Source: Gammaproteobacteria bacterium (GTDB lineage Bacteria; Pseudomonadota; Gammaproteobacteria; Burkholderiales; Sulfuricellaceae). From it: 40,415 nucleotides of DNA. Positions 7,700-15,632 of this stretch are shown here, one piece after another (the first letter of the stretch is position 1; the number at the start of each line of letters is the position of its first letter). The stretch spans positions 1 to 40,415 of the forward strand of contig JAHJJI010000003.1 of NCBI GenBank assembly GCA_018823025.1, read 5' to 3'. The notes beneath the pieces were generated by a model. The model saw only the letters and a list, made by a program, of their open reading frames with translations, had not been told where the DNA came from and did not search any database. The translations under genes and the position numbers were made by a program.

Positions 7700-9416
7700 G
7701 CGTCCACCTGTACAGCCGCTCGACCAATGTGACGAAGTCTTTATCTGCGGTAGCCAAGTTTGGGCCGACGATGTCCTTGGCGACGCCCTCGAATTTGGTT
7801 ACCGACTTGAACCAGCTATTCTTCCCCTTACGGGAGGCAAGGCCAAGAAGCGATCTCGTCGGAATCGAGTAGCCGTCTGTTAAGCCCTCGCCTAAGACAC
7901 TATCCAGGTTCTGCTTGCCGTCGCTCTGAGACTGAATATGCGAGTTGACAAGGTCCTCCTCGACCAGTTCGACAGCCCGTTGAAGTAGTGAGTGAATGGC
8001 ACCGACATCGAGACTCAGGAAGAGCTCATCCTCCAGCGCTCGACCAATGCGCCAGGTGATGGCTTCCCCGCCCGCAGCCGCGAACGCGGCAACGGTCTCC
8101 GGTTTTGGCTCTTTGTCGGCGTCCACCAGCACAAGGACGCGGTAGCCAAGCCGTAGTAGGGCGGCTCCACGCGTGTAGCACCTGTCAGGGTCGCTACCAC
8201 CTACGTCAACAAAGGCACCCCCAAGAGCAAAGAACGACTGCTGCTTCAGTCCGACCCAGTACTGATCCAGCCCGCGTGCAAACCCAACCTCGCTCGCGCC
8301 TTCGCAAACCACGACGGACTTGGCGAGGAATGCTTCCGGGTCAGCCCGGAGGGTGCTCTGTACATCATCGGCCATGCCGACTTCGAGCACTTGATGCTGC
8401 TTGGGTCCTGCTCGAACAACATAGACTTGGTTGCCAGTGAGCTCGCGTACTGCTACGGGTGAATGCGTGGTCATGAAAACCTGCAGTGGAACCGTCGAGT
8501 CTTTTGCTCCGAGAGAATGAAGGAGACGAATCAGGCGATGAGGCTCAAGGCCGTATTCGACCTCATCCACCAAGGCAAGCGTGGCTGCTTCAGCAGCGGC
8601 GCGTTGGAGGCCGGCGATAAGCAGGCGTGATGAGCCTGTGCCAAGGGACCGAAGTGGTATGCCCGCCTCACTGTGCAACGCGATAGCTCCGTCGCCAATG
8701 GATATAGAGTGGGCATCGAGCAAAGCCTGAGCACAGGCCCCTACGTGGACACCAAGCCCGTTGGCTGTGTCCGTGACAACCTTCAGCGAGGCACCAAGTT
8801 GGGTGGCAGCCTGAGTGCCGAAGTTCGCTCGGGCCTCACGAGCCGCTTTGGCGAGTTCCTCACCAAGGTTTGCCCTCTCCTCAGTCAGCCGATTCAGGAC
8901 GGAGCCGCGCGTCCAGGAGAGATTTGTATTTGCGTAGCTGCCAATGCGCGCAGGTGAAAGCGCGGCACGGTCCTTCCAGGCAAGGCCCCGTTCAAGCCCT
9001 GCCGCTGTCGCACGCTCGGAGAATAGTGTCCAGACCGGCTCTAGGTCGCTCGATACGGTGAGACGCAGGGTGAGCACCGTCTCGATGGATGCACGTGGCT
9101 CGTCCTCGAACGTCTTGGTGGATGCATCGAAGCCGCGCAGGAAGTCACCGTAGATCTCCAGGTTCTTCAGCGTGTCGGGCAGGGAGCCCAATGTTATGGA
9201 GATGACAATGGGTCGAGTGACATCCAGTTGGAAGAAGTCGGTATCACCGAAGGGCGCACTCCGACGTGCCCCCAAGCACAAGTCGATGGCATCCAGGATG
9301 GTGGACTTGCCGCTATCGCCCGGTCCGATGAGGCAGTTGACGCCAGCTGATGGCACCCAGTCCAGGCTTCGGATGGAACGAAAGTTGCATATTTCGATTC
9401 GGCGGATTCGTACCAT
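7689..9416 (-). CDS. gajA: Gabija GajA-like OLD-family ATPase/TOPRIM nuclease
   Basis: 575 aa from the ATG at 9416, chosen for the AGGAG five bases upstream; an in-frame ATG 30 nt earlier has no such site. The N-terminal ABC-type ATPase begins MVRIRRIEICNFRSI and has Walker A GPGDSGKST (31-39), signature LGTGSSRLL (258-266), Walker B ALVDEVEYGL (281-290) and H-loop TTHSP (316-320). The C-terminal TOPRIM nuclease has VVCEGASEVGF (369-379), VLVDADKEP (429-437) and a later acidic GRALEDELF (458-466). GajA of characterised systems is about 578 aa. Family knowledge: GajA is a site-specific DNA nickase held off by nucleotides and released on phage-induced depletion. It is the first gene of the pair with gajB. 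Confidence 0.9.
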   Translation of the reverse strand: MVRIRRIEICNFRSIRSLDWVPSAGVNCLIGPGDSGKSTILDAIDLCLGARRSAPFGDTDFFQLDVTRPIVISITLGSLPDTLKNLEIYGDFLRGFDASTKTFEDEPRASIETVLTLRLTVSSDLEPVWTLFSERATAAGLERGLAWKDRAALSPARIGSYANTNLSWTRGSVLNRLTEERANLGEELAKAAREARANFGTQAATQLGASLKVVTDTANGLGVHVGACAQALLDAHSISIGDGAIALHSEAGIPLRSLGTGSSRLLIAGLQRAAAEAATLALVDEVEYGLEPHRLIRLLHSLGAKDSTVPLQVFMTTHSPVAVRELTGNQVYVVRAGPKQHQVLEVGMADDVQSTLRADPEAFLAKSVVVCEGASEVGFARGLDQYWVGLKQQSFFALGGAFVDVGGSDPDRCYTRGAALLRLGYRVLVLVDADKEPKPETVAAFAAAGGEAITWRIGRALEDELFLSLDVGAIHSLLQRAVELVEEDLVNSHIQSQSDGKQNLDSVLGEGLTDGYSIPTRSLLGLASRKGKNSWFKSVTKFEGVAKDIVGPNLATADKDFVTLVERLYRWTHAA

Positions 9417-9450
9417 GTGTTCTCCTGTGGCCTGGTTTCTGTCCAATCAT

Positions 9451-9467
9451 TTTGAACGGCGTTCAAA
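9451..9467. promoter_or_regulatory. 17-bp palindrome upstream of gajA
   Basis: TTTGAAC (9451-9457) and GTTCAAA (9461-9467) form a perfect inverted repeat with a 3-bp spacer, centred about 43 bp upstream of the gajA start. On the gajA strand one arm contains TTGAAC, similar to a -35 element, so it could overlap the promoter and serve as an operator. No regulator gene lies next to it. Confidence 0.4.
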
Positions 9468-9765
9468 GTTATGTCATCCGGTTTGGCTGCTGCACAGGCT
9501 AACCTAGAAACGAACCATCCGCAACGTGGAAGGGTGCAGCCGATTCAGCCGTGGGGCTCTCTTGAGAGTCGCTCTGGGAAATGGCTGCGGAGCTTAGTGC
9601 TAGCGTCGTTAGCGTAGCTGGCTGACGGTACCATTAACAGGCTGATAAGCTCATGACCGAGCTCGGAAGCGCCGTCTTGGCGCCTAAGGTTCGATGACTG
9701 TAGCGGGCGCGCGTCGGCGGTATCGGTTAACATACACAGTTGTTACTAACTCAATAGTTATCTGG

Positions 9766-10605
9766 ATGCAACCTGAACCCGACAGCCCCGAGCACCACCG
9801 ACAGCGCTCAGAGTTCATCAGAAATCTGGTTCAAAGCCAGTTCGATCAGCAGCCCCTCAACGATCGGCACGTGCAAGGCACGCCCAGAACGGTCGTGCAG
9901 TTTTGGCACAACCAACGACAGTTGCCGGAGGACGTCAAAGAGTGCATTGCCTCTTGGGCCAGCTGGGAGACGAAAGGTTTTAGGCATCGATTGTTCGACG
10001 AGCGTAGCGCCAAGGCGTTCATCGGTCACTCGTTGGGTGCGCGCCACGAGCACGCCTTCGAACGTTGCTACCACCCGGCCATGCAGGCCGACTACTTCCG
10101 GCTCTGCTACCTGTTAGTCGAAGGCGGCCTCTATGTCGATGCGGACGACGTCTGCGTTTGTACCGACATCGGTTGTTTGTTTGACGACGGTCGGCTGAAG
10201 GTTCAGCCCCTGTGCTATGACATCAATTCTGGAACAATGGTGAGCCCGTCCGTGTTCCTACGTGTTGATGCCTACGCTTCGAGTTGGATTTTCTACTTCA
10301 ATAACAATCCACTCATTGCAAGCCGAGGGCATCCGATCATCGAAAATGCGCTCAGCCGGGCAACAGGTCTTCTCGAGCTCGCCGGCAAGGACGAGTTGCC
10401 GGAAATCCAGACGACGACCGGCCCGGGGAACCTTTCGAAGTCGATTTTTGATTTTGGTACCACCTTGGGAGGTGTCGAAAGCGACCTGATGATATTACGA
10501 GACTGGGATTCATTTGCCGTCTCAAGATGGCCATTGAGCTACCGCAACGATGCCCGGAATTGGCGACTCTCCAATCAACAGAAGTTCTATCGTAACGGCG
10601 TGTAA
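9766..10605 (+). CDS. GT32-like (DXD sugar-binding) glycosyltransferase
   Basis: 279 aa from the ATG at 9766; an in-frame start at 9694 would add 24 basic residues, and no Shine-Dalgarno decides between them. Recognisable features of the Gly_transf_sug / OCH1-like family: RTVVQFWHN near the N-terminus, MQADYFRLCYLLVEGGLYVDADD (donor-binding DXD motif, with the typical D-x-x-R-Y-x-x-L-x-x-x-G-G-x-Y context) and TTGPGNLSKS toward the C-terminus. Family knowledge: such enzymes transfer hexoses onto capsule, lipopolysaccharide or toxin-like acceptors. No signal peptide. It ends 8 bp before the large fusion gene, so the two probably form an operon. Acceptor and sugar are unknown. Confidence 0.8.
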   Translation: MQPEPDSPEHHRQRSEFIRNLVQSQFDQQPLNDRHVQGTPRTVVQFWHNQRQLPEDVKECIASWASWETKGFRHRLFDERSAKAFIGHSLGARHEHAFERCYHPAMQADYFRLCYLLVEGGLYVDADDVCVCTDIGCLFDDGRLKVQPLCYDINSGTMVSPSVFLRVDAYASSWIFYFNNNPLIASRGHPIIENALSRATGLLELAGKDELPEIQTTTGPGNLSKSIFDFGTTLGGVESDLMILRDWDSFAVSRWPLSYRNDARNWRLSNQQKFYRNGV

Positions 10606-10612
10606 TTTCCGA

Positions 10613-12841
10613 ATGAACCTTTCGAAGCCCCTACGCGCGGCATCGCGCCTTCTGTATTCATTGTTCCTGCAATTCCGAATCCGCCTGCCGCGGCAGCAGT
10701 GCCTTGCGTTCATCTCGCACTCTGATGGTCGGCAACCAGGCATCGGCCCGATTTTCGTCATCAACTTGGACAGGCAGCCGGACCGTTGGACTGACGTGCG
10801 TCGCGAGCTCGACCGCATCGTAGACGCCGCAGGCAAACCGCTATCGGAGCGGGTCGTAAGATATTCGGCATGCGATGCGCAGGCCAATCCCGACGAATTG
10901 TTTGGCACCGTTGACATTGAGCCTTTTTACACGCTCGGCGACCAGCTGTTCGTCGAACCGCAACCTAACGCAGTCCCAGACGCGTTCGACTTGGAGCGCC
11001 CGATTAGGATGAGTGGCGCAGAAGTCGCCGTTGCACGCTCGCATATCGGTATCTGGAAAACGATTGCACAGTCCGATGCCCCCTATGCCCTTGTACTCGA
11101 GGACGACGTCTGGTTCGAGCGTAGCTTCGGGCGGCTTGTCGATCAGGCTTGGCGCGAGATGGAAGCCGCCGACCGCACCAGCCCTGCGTTCGATGTGTTG
11201 TACCTATCTTACAAGGAAGTGCGCCACGGTGCTCCAAAGAAACTGATTTCAAAGAGCGTGTTTAGCCCGGAACGCGGCCTCTGGTACCTGTCCGGGTATG
11301 TGCTGTCGAAGAAAGGCGCGCAGAGGCTGCTTGGGCTTCTTCCGTGTCGTGGCCCCGTCGACCTCTGGATCAATCACAAGTTCCGAGAGATGGACGTCCG
11401 GGCTTTGCGCCGCTCGGTGATCAGCCAGCGTCTCGATCTTAACTCGACGAACTCATACTCGATCCTGCCGACACTGAGCCGGATCGGCATCCTCGACGGC
11501 GGTGACGCGGCGCTTTTTCAGAAGCGGCCGACCCACTCCCCCGTGTTCGCGTTCGGAACCCCAGGGTTCGGGCTGTCATCGCTCGCTATGGCCCTCTCGA
11601 TGCTTGGTTATCGCTGCTGTAGCGATTTTGAGCGGATTCCGGAATGTGAGTTAGAGAGCCTTCTCGCCGGCCGCGCCGATCGCGTTTTCGACGCCTACGT
11701 CAACATCGAATCGCTGACGCCGCATGTTCGCGTGCTCACACAGCGCTATCCGCGCGCCAAGTTCATCGTGATCGACGACGTAGCGGGAACCGCTGACCGC
11801 CAAGGTGGCGGTGTGCTGAACGAGCTGGAAGGGGCAGACGTACTTCGTATACATGGTGAAAACGCCAACACTTGGCGTTCGCTTTGCGAGCACTTGAGAC
11901 TTGCGCCCCCGAGCGCACCCTACCCTGTTGTTCGGGATATTGGACAGCGAAGGCATCGGCGCGCCCCGGTCGACACGCTAACGGCTCGCCCAGCAAAGCG
12001 GCTTCGGCACGACCTGTCACCGTGGGTCGTGGAACCGCGCGCGGGTTGGGCGGGAATCAGCGCGAGTGCATTCGATCAGCTGGAATCATCAGCCTCATCG
12101 CGGGTGCGCTTCGAGGACGATCTGGCTGATATCCAGCCGGCGCGGTGGCTGTTGCGAAACGACACGTTCCCCGGAAACCTTGGACTGTTTCGCCCGGCCA
12201 ACGTCACCCCACAACCGAGCGGCGGTCTTTCACTCGCGGTCATCGAGGAACCGCTTGGCGTTCGGAATCTTAGCGCGGCGGCGGTCTCGAGCAGAAGTAG
12301 TTTTTTGTTTGGGCGCTTCGAAGTCACACTGCAAGCGACGAACGTCCCGGGCCTGGTGACCGGCTTTTTCCTTCACCGCGATTCGCCCCGACAGGAGATC
12401 GACGTCGAGATCGCAGGAAATCGCCCTGACCGGCTACTGGTCAACGTATTCTACAACCCGGGCTCCGAGGGCGCGAAGTTTGACTACGGCTACCGGGGAA
12501 CCCCCGTTAGCATTCCGTTGGGGTTCGACGCATCAAAAGCCTTACATCGGTTTGCCATTGAATGGGATCCATGCGAGATCCGGTGGTTCGTCGACGATGA
12601 ATTAGTTCACCGTCGCGCTACATGGGGCCCGACCCCAATTCCGCACCTGCCCATGATGTTACATGTTAATACGTGGCCGACCCGCTCACGTGAACTTGCA
12701 GGCCGGTTAGCACTCCACGCGCTGCCAGCGTCAGCGATCGTGCGCCGAATCGCCGTTGACTCGTTCAATGCGGACGCGCAGCCGCCATTAGCTTCCGCTT
12801 CGGAGGGTATTTCGAACACGTCCGAAGCTCAGCTACGGTAA
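10613..12841 (+). CDS. Three-part glycan enzyme: GT25 + sulfotransferase-like + GH16
   Basis: 742 aa from the ATG at 10613, just after the GT32 stop; an earlier in-frame ATG at 10550 lies inside that gene. Part 1 (about 45-290) is a family 25 glycosyltransferase: FVINLDRQPDRW, MSGAEVAVARSHIGIW, YALVLEDDVWF, DLWINHKF. Part 2 (about 310-430) resembles the P-loop sulfotransferase fold (FAFGTPGFGLSSLAMALSML, later DAYVNIESLTPHVRVL and YPRAKFIVIDD), but the P-loop is atypical and could be inactive. Part 3 (about 500-725) is a GH16 jelly-roll with the catalytic EIDVE motif (about 595-599) and FGRFEVTLQA before it. No signal peptide, so cytoplasmic or peripheral. Likely makes or edits a surface polysaccharide; order of action is inference. 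Confidence 0.78.
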   Translation: MNLSKPLRAASRLLYSLFLQFRIRLPRQQCLAFISHSDGRQPGIGPIFVINLDRQPDRWTDVRRELDRIVDAAGKPLSERVVRYSACDAQANPDELFGTVDIEPFYTLGDQLFVEPQPNAVPDAFDLERPIRMSGAEVAVARSHIGIWKTIAQSDAPYALVLEDDVWFERSFGRLVDQAWREMEAADRTSPAFDVLYLSYKEVRHGAPKKLISKSVFSPERGLWYLSGYVLSKKGAQRLLGLLPCRGPVDLWINHKFREMDVRALRRSVISQRLDLNSTNSYSILPTLSRIGILDGGDAALFQKRPTHSPVFAFGTPGFGLSSLAMALSMLGYRCCSDFERIPECELESLLAGRADRVFDAYVNIESLTPHVRVLTQRYPRAKFIVIDDVAGTADRQGGGVLNELEGADVLRIHGENANTWRSLCEHLRLAPPSAPYPVVRDIGQRRHRRAPVDTLTARPAKRLRHDLSPWVVEPRAGWAGISASAFDQLESSASSRVRFEDDLADIQPARWLLRNDTFPGNLGLFRPANVTPQPSGGLSLAVIEEPLGVRNLSAAAVSSRSSFLFGRFEVTLQATNVPGLVTGFFLHRDSPRQEIDVEIAGNRPDRLLVNVFYNPGSEGAKFDYGYRGTPVSIPLGFDASKALHRFAIEWDPCEIRWFVDDELVHRRATWGPTPIPHLPMMLHVNTWPTRSRELAGRLALHALPASAIVRRIAVDSFNADAQPPLASASEGISNTSEAQLR

Positions 12842-13219
12842 GAAACCGACGATAGGTGACTGCTTTGGATCGGATGTGTAAGTACGTCGGTGCTGGAAGT
12901 TGACGTTCAACTGTTCGATACTGCCACCATCGGCAACCGGCCACATTGCTGACGTAGAGCGGGAGGCGTCCCAACGACAGCACCGAACTGCTGCCAGATG
13001 GCCCGCAGATCCGAAGGTCTCATTCGGCAGGAGTTGCCCGCCATTTAAATCGAAGCATTTTTTGCAGTTGCTATGACCGCAGCACATCGCTGTCAGTCAA
13101 ATCTACAGTCTTATCGTGCCGCGAATATCAGGTTCGGAACTGATACCGAACATTCATCAGCACAACAACTCTCCCTTCTCGTAATACCACACAGCTAGCT
13201 GAAGGTTGGTCATATCGGC
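12842..13219. other. Intergenic stretch without recognisable gene
   Basis: About 380 bp between the convergent GT25/GH16 gene and the AbiEii-like gene. No open frame of convincing composition, no strong terminator and no repeat was seen. It may be decayed sequence from an earlier insertion; this is only inferred from its lack of coding signal. Confidence 0.4.
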
Positions 13220-13978
13220 TCAAACGAGCCCATACGCTTCACGGATGCGGTCAACAATCGTCGTCAGATTTGTTTGTCCCAATCCCATGCTCTTCAGGTC
13301 AATAGTTTCTTGCAAGATCAGTCCAAGAAAGCGGTTCAAATCCTCCGCAACCTGAACGGGCAAATCGATCCGCATTGCGGGCGAAAGTAATTGGGAGAGG
13401 CGCACGACATCGTTCAGGTGCTTGCGCACATTCTTGTGATCGATAGCTTCGCCCTGCTGCTGCCTTGCACTCAGATCGAGCCATGCATTGGCCTTCAATG
13501 GAATCAGCCGATCCGGCCCCACCCAGGAAATCGCATCCTTCGCAGTAGCACCCGCCAGGATGAAGGCGTAATAGTCGTCATCCAGCAAAATGGCCGACAG
13601 GCTCGACACCGCCTCATCAAGGGGGATTGGCGTCAGGTGTGCATCGGTCGACAAAGCCAGTCCATCAGGCATACGGGAAAACAGTTCCAGCATCACAGGA
13701 AAGCTCAGGTTCGTCGGCTTCTGAAAACGATAGAAGTGCGGCTTGCCTTCGCTACGCTCGCGAACCTGATAGCCCCCATCCTTGACGAACTGCCAGAAGT
13801 GCTGGCCAAACTCGACATCCATCGCCTCGACCACCAACACGAGATCGATATCCTTGGTTGCCCGGAAATCCAGCCCCGCTTCTTCCATCGCCAGGGTGGC
13901 GGCCACACCGCCAATCAGCACATACCGGTCGGTGTAGTGTTCGAAGTGACGACGAAAAACATCCAGCCCTTTCACCAC
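13220..13978 (-). CDS. AbiEii-like nucleotidyltransferase (candidate toxin)
   Basis: 252 aa. The N-terminus has a minimal nucleotidyltransferase signature: YVLIGGVAATLAMEE (GG at 23-24) followed by TKDIDLVLVV (Asp43 and Asp45), with a possible third acid in VMLELFSR (Glu98). This fits the AbiEii/AbiGii and DUF1814-like group, which includes toxins that add nucleotides to tRNA. The start is GTG at 13978, or the next GTG at 13975, which overlaps the regulator stop as GTGA, so translation is coupled to the upstream regulator. Family knowledge: type IV-like toxin-antitoxin or abortive-infection modules. Toxicity here is inference, and the regulator is not a classical AbiEi sequence. Confidence 0.72.
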   Translation of the reverse strand: MVKGLDVFRRHFEHYTDRYVLIGGVAATLAMEEAGLDFRATKDIDLVLVVEAMDVEFGQHFWQFVKDGGYQVRERSEGKPHFYRFQKPTNLSFPVMLELFSRMPDGLALSTDAHLTPIPLDEAVSSLSAILLDDDYYAFILAGATAKDAISWVGPDRLIPLKANAWLDLSARQQQGEAIDHKNVRKHLNDVVRLSQLLSPAMRIDLPVQVAEDLNRFLGLILQETIDLKSMGLGQTNLTTIVDRIREAYGLV

Positions 13979-14949
13979 GTCAAGCCCTCCTCAAATTTAA
14001 TCAGCGCTTGCTGAACACGTTCGTCGCGCTCGTTGCGCAAACTCAATATCAACGACAAAGGATCTACCGACCCAGCTAGCGGACTGATATCCGGGTTATA
14101 ACTCCATATCTGCCATAGACAGGCAGCGGGTTCGGGCGACGGTAACGCACACATTCCCCGTTGCTGCGCATGCTTCCATTGTTCTGCGCTGATTGCATAA
14201 ACCGGGTGCGCTGGCTCCGCAAGCAAAGTCGCACGGGCAAGCGCACTTTCACCAGCCAGACGAACTTGTTTCTGCACTGTTGGATCAGGTATAGCCCATA
14301 CACTTTTCTTCACCGGGTCGCGCAACATGGGCAACGCTCTGCGCCAAATCGCCTGCGCATTATCATCAAAGCACAACCGGCGCGCTCGACCAACATCTAC
14401 GACCGAGGCGAGTCCTGCGTGCTCCAGCTCCTTCACCGCGCGCGACAACGTCATCGTGGTGTAGCTCAGTCGCTCCCCCAGCTCAGCCGGATGCATCTCC
14501 GCTTTCCACGGTTTCAGTAAAGCGCTAATCAGCAACGCCTGTGTCGCTGGACTCAAGTTCTTGTCGGCGGTTTCGCGGCACTGGCGAAAATACTCGCGCA
14601 GGTCGATGCCCAGATCGGGCAGATAGAGTTGGTTGCCGGGCACAATGAAAGGCACGTGCTGCCCGACCAGTCGCTTGCGGTCGTAGGAACTCAAAGCCGC
14701 TGCCACATAAATACCCACTGCTCCGCTTGCTTGCGCCAGCGTATCCAGATGCTTGCGCACTTTGCTCGCGCTGGTTGCTTTATCCCGTTCCAGCATCAAC
14801 ACATACGGCGCACCGATAAGCTCAATGCTGGCGAACTCATAAGCGTCTTGCAGAAAATATGGCAAAGCAGTGCCCCCAGCCCAAGGCTTGACGATGGCAG
14901 TCAGTCCCAGCACATCCTGAAGGTAGCGTTCAATATCTACGTGGCGCAT
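13972..14949 (-). CDS. Winged-helix regulator paired with the nucleotidyltransferase
   Basis: 325 aa from the ATG at 14949 (TTG at 14955 is also possible). A central winged-helix domain is visible around residues 130-200: LSPATQALLISALL, then LGERLSYTTMTLSRAVKELEHAGLASVVDVGRARRLCF, resembling MarR-type DNA-binding folds. The N-terminal 120 residues resemble a degenerate nuclease-like or sensing domain (IELIGAPYVLMLERDKATSASKVRKHLDTL). It precedes the nucleotidyltransferase with overlapping stop and start, and a perfect palindrome lies 28 bp upstream of the ATG. No Shine-Dalgarno is present, so the message may be leaderless. Probable role: autoregulator and antitoxin or silencer; inference from context. 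Confidence 0.7.
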   Translation of the reverse strand: MRHVDIERYLQDVLGLTAIVKPWAGGTALPYFLQDAYEFASIELIGAPYVLMLERDKATSASKVRKHLDTLAQASGAVGIYVAAALSSYDRKRLVGQHVPFIVPGNQLYLPDLGIDLREYFRQCRETADKNLSPATQALLISALLKPWKAEMHPAELGERLSYTTMTLSRAVKELEHAGLASVVDVGRARRLCFDDNAQAIWRRALPMLRDPVKKSVWAIPDPTVQKQVRLAGESALARATLLAEPAHPVYAISAEQWKHAQQRGMCALPSPEPAACLWQIWSYNPDISPLAGSVDPLSLILSLRNERDERVQQALIKFEEGLTW

Positions 14950-14976
14950 GATCAAATGATTTGTAACGTTGTATTA

Positions 14977-15005
14977 GCACGATAACATGAACGATGTTAT
15001 CGTGC
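14977..15005. promoter_or_regulatory. Perfect 12-bp inverted repeat, probable operator
   Basis: GCACGATAACAT (14977-14988) and ATGTTATCGTGC (14994-15005) are exact complements separated by 5 bp. They sit just upstream of the regulator start, where the operon's promoter must be. A dimeric winged-helix regulator encoded by the next gene is the obvious ligand; this is inferred. Confidence 0.75.
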
Positions 15006-15126
15006 AATTTATATGTTTCTAGAAGCAATTACCCCGACTATTACCCTTCATGCCACCAGCGCCATCACATAATGTCATATCAGGCTGGCCGCCTGAATGC
15101 GACCGTCTGCACCAGGTCTGGATTAT

Positions 15127-15630
15127 TCACCTCAGCACCCTCAGACATTCCATCAATGACCAGCCATACATCCCGAACGCCAACAGATACTCGCGCAGAT
15201 CACCCGTGCATAACTTGAGCGGCGATACGAACCGCCTGTTGCTTGGCCACAACAGCGGTACGCCTGAGTTGGTAAGCCAGTCGCCAACAAGGTGGGACAA
15301 GTAGCCCGTCGCGACCCCCACTACCACCGGCACTGCATATCCTTGATGCCAGTGCAAATGATGCAGTGACCACCAAATCAGCCACGACATACCCGCAACA
15401 GCGAGCAGGCTATGAGTGATGCCGCGATGCCCGAACACGGCTGCAATCGGGATAGAGAGCGGCAGAACACGTTTGCCAAATGCGCTTTGCGGGTGGTCGA
15501 TGTCCGGCAACATGCTGCCAAGGATTCCGCCGCCAAGCACAAGTATCGTCTGCGAGGGTTGCGCATGGAGCGCACCAGAGACCAGCAACGAGGATGCGCA
15601 GCCTGCCGCAATATGGGTGAATGCCAGCAT
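15127..15630 (-). CDS. YdjM-like metal-dependent membrane hydrolase family protein
   Basis: 167 aa from the ATG at 15630 (MLAFTHIAAGCASSLLV), just after the DUF4400 stop. It shows the YdjM / LexA-regulated membrane-bound hydrolase (PF04307) pattern: N-terminal THIAAG, MLPDIDHPQS, FGHRGITHSLLA and HLVGDWLTNSGVPLLWP, all His/Asp metal-ligand motifs, with several hydrophobic segments. Such genes follow traD-region genes in some MobH plasmids. Function in transfer is not established. It is the last gene of the traD operon (2-nt gap from the DUF4400 gene). Confidence 0.85.
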   Translation of the reverse strand: MLAFTHIAAGCASSLLVSGALHAQPSQTILVLGGGILGSMLPDIDHPQSAFGKRVLPLSIPIAAVFGHRGITHSLLAVAGMSWLIWWSLHHLHWHQGYAVPVVVGVATGYLSHLVGDWLTNSGVPLLWPSNRRFVSPLKLCTGDLREYLLAFGMYGWSLMECLRVLR

Positions 15631-15632
15631 CT

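Noticed and set aside
10550-10612. Earlier start for the GT25/GH16 gene
   Set aside because: It would begin inside the GT32 gene in another frame; the ATG at 10613 directly follows the GT32 stop.
12842-13219. Possible transposon remnant
   Set aside because: No terminal repeats, target duplication or transposase similarity could be made out.
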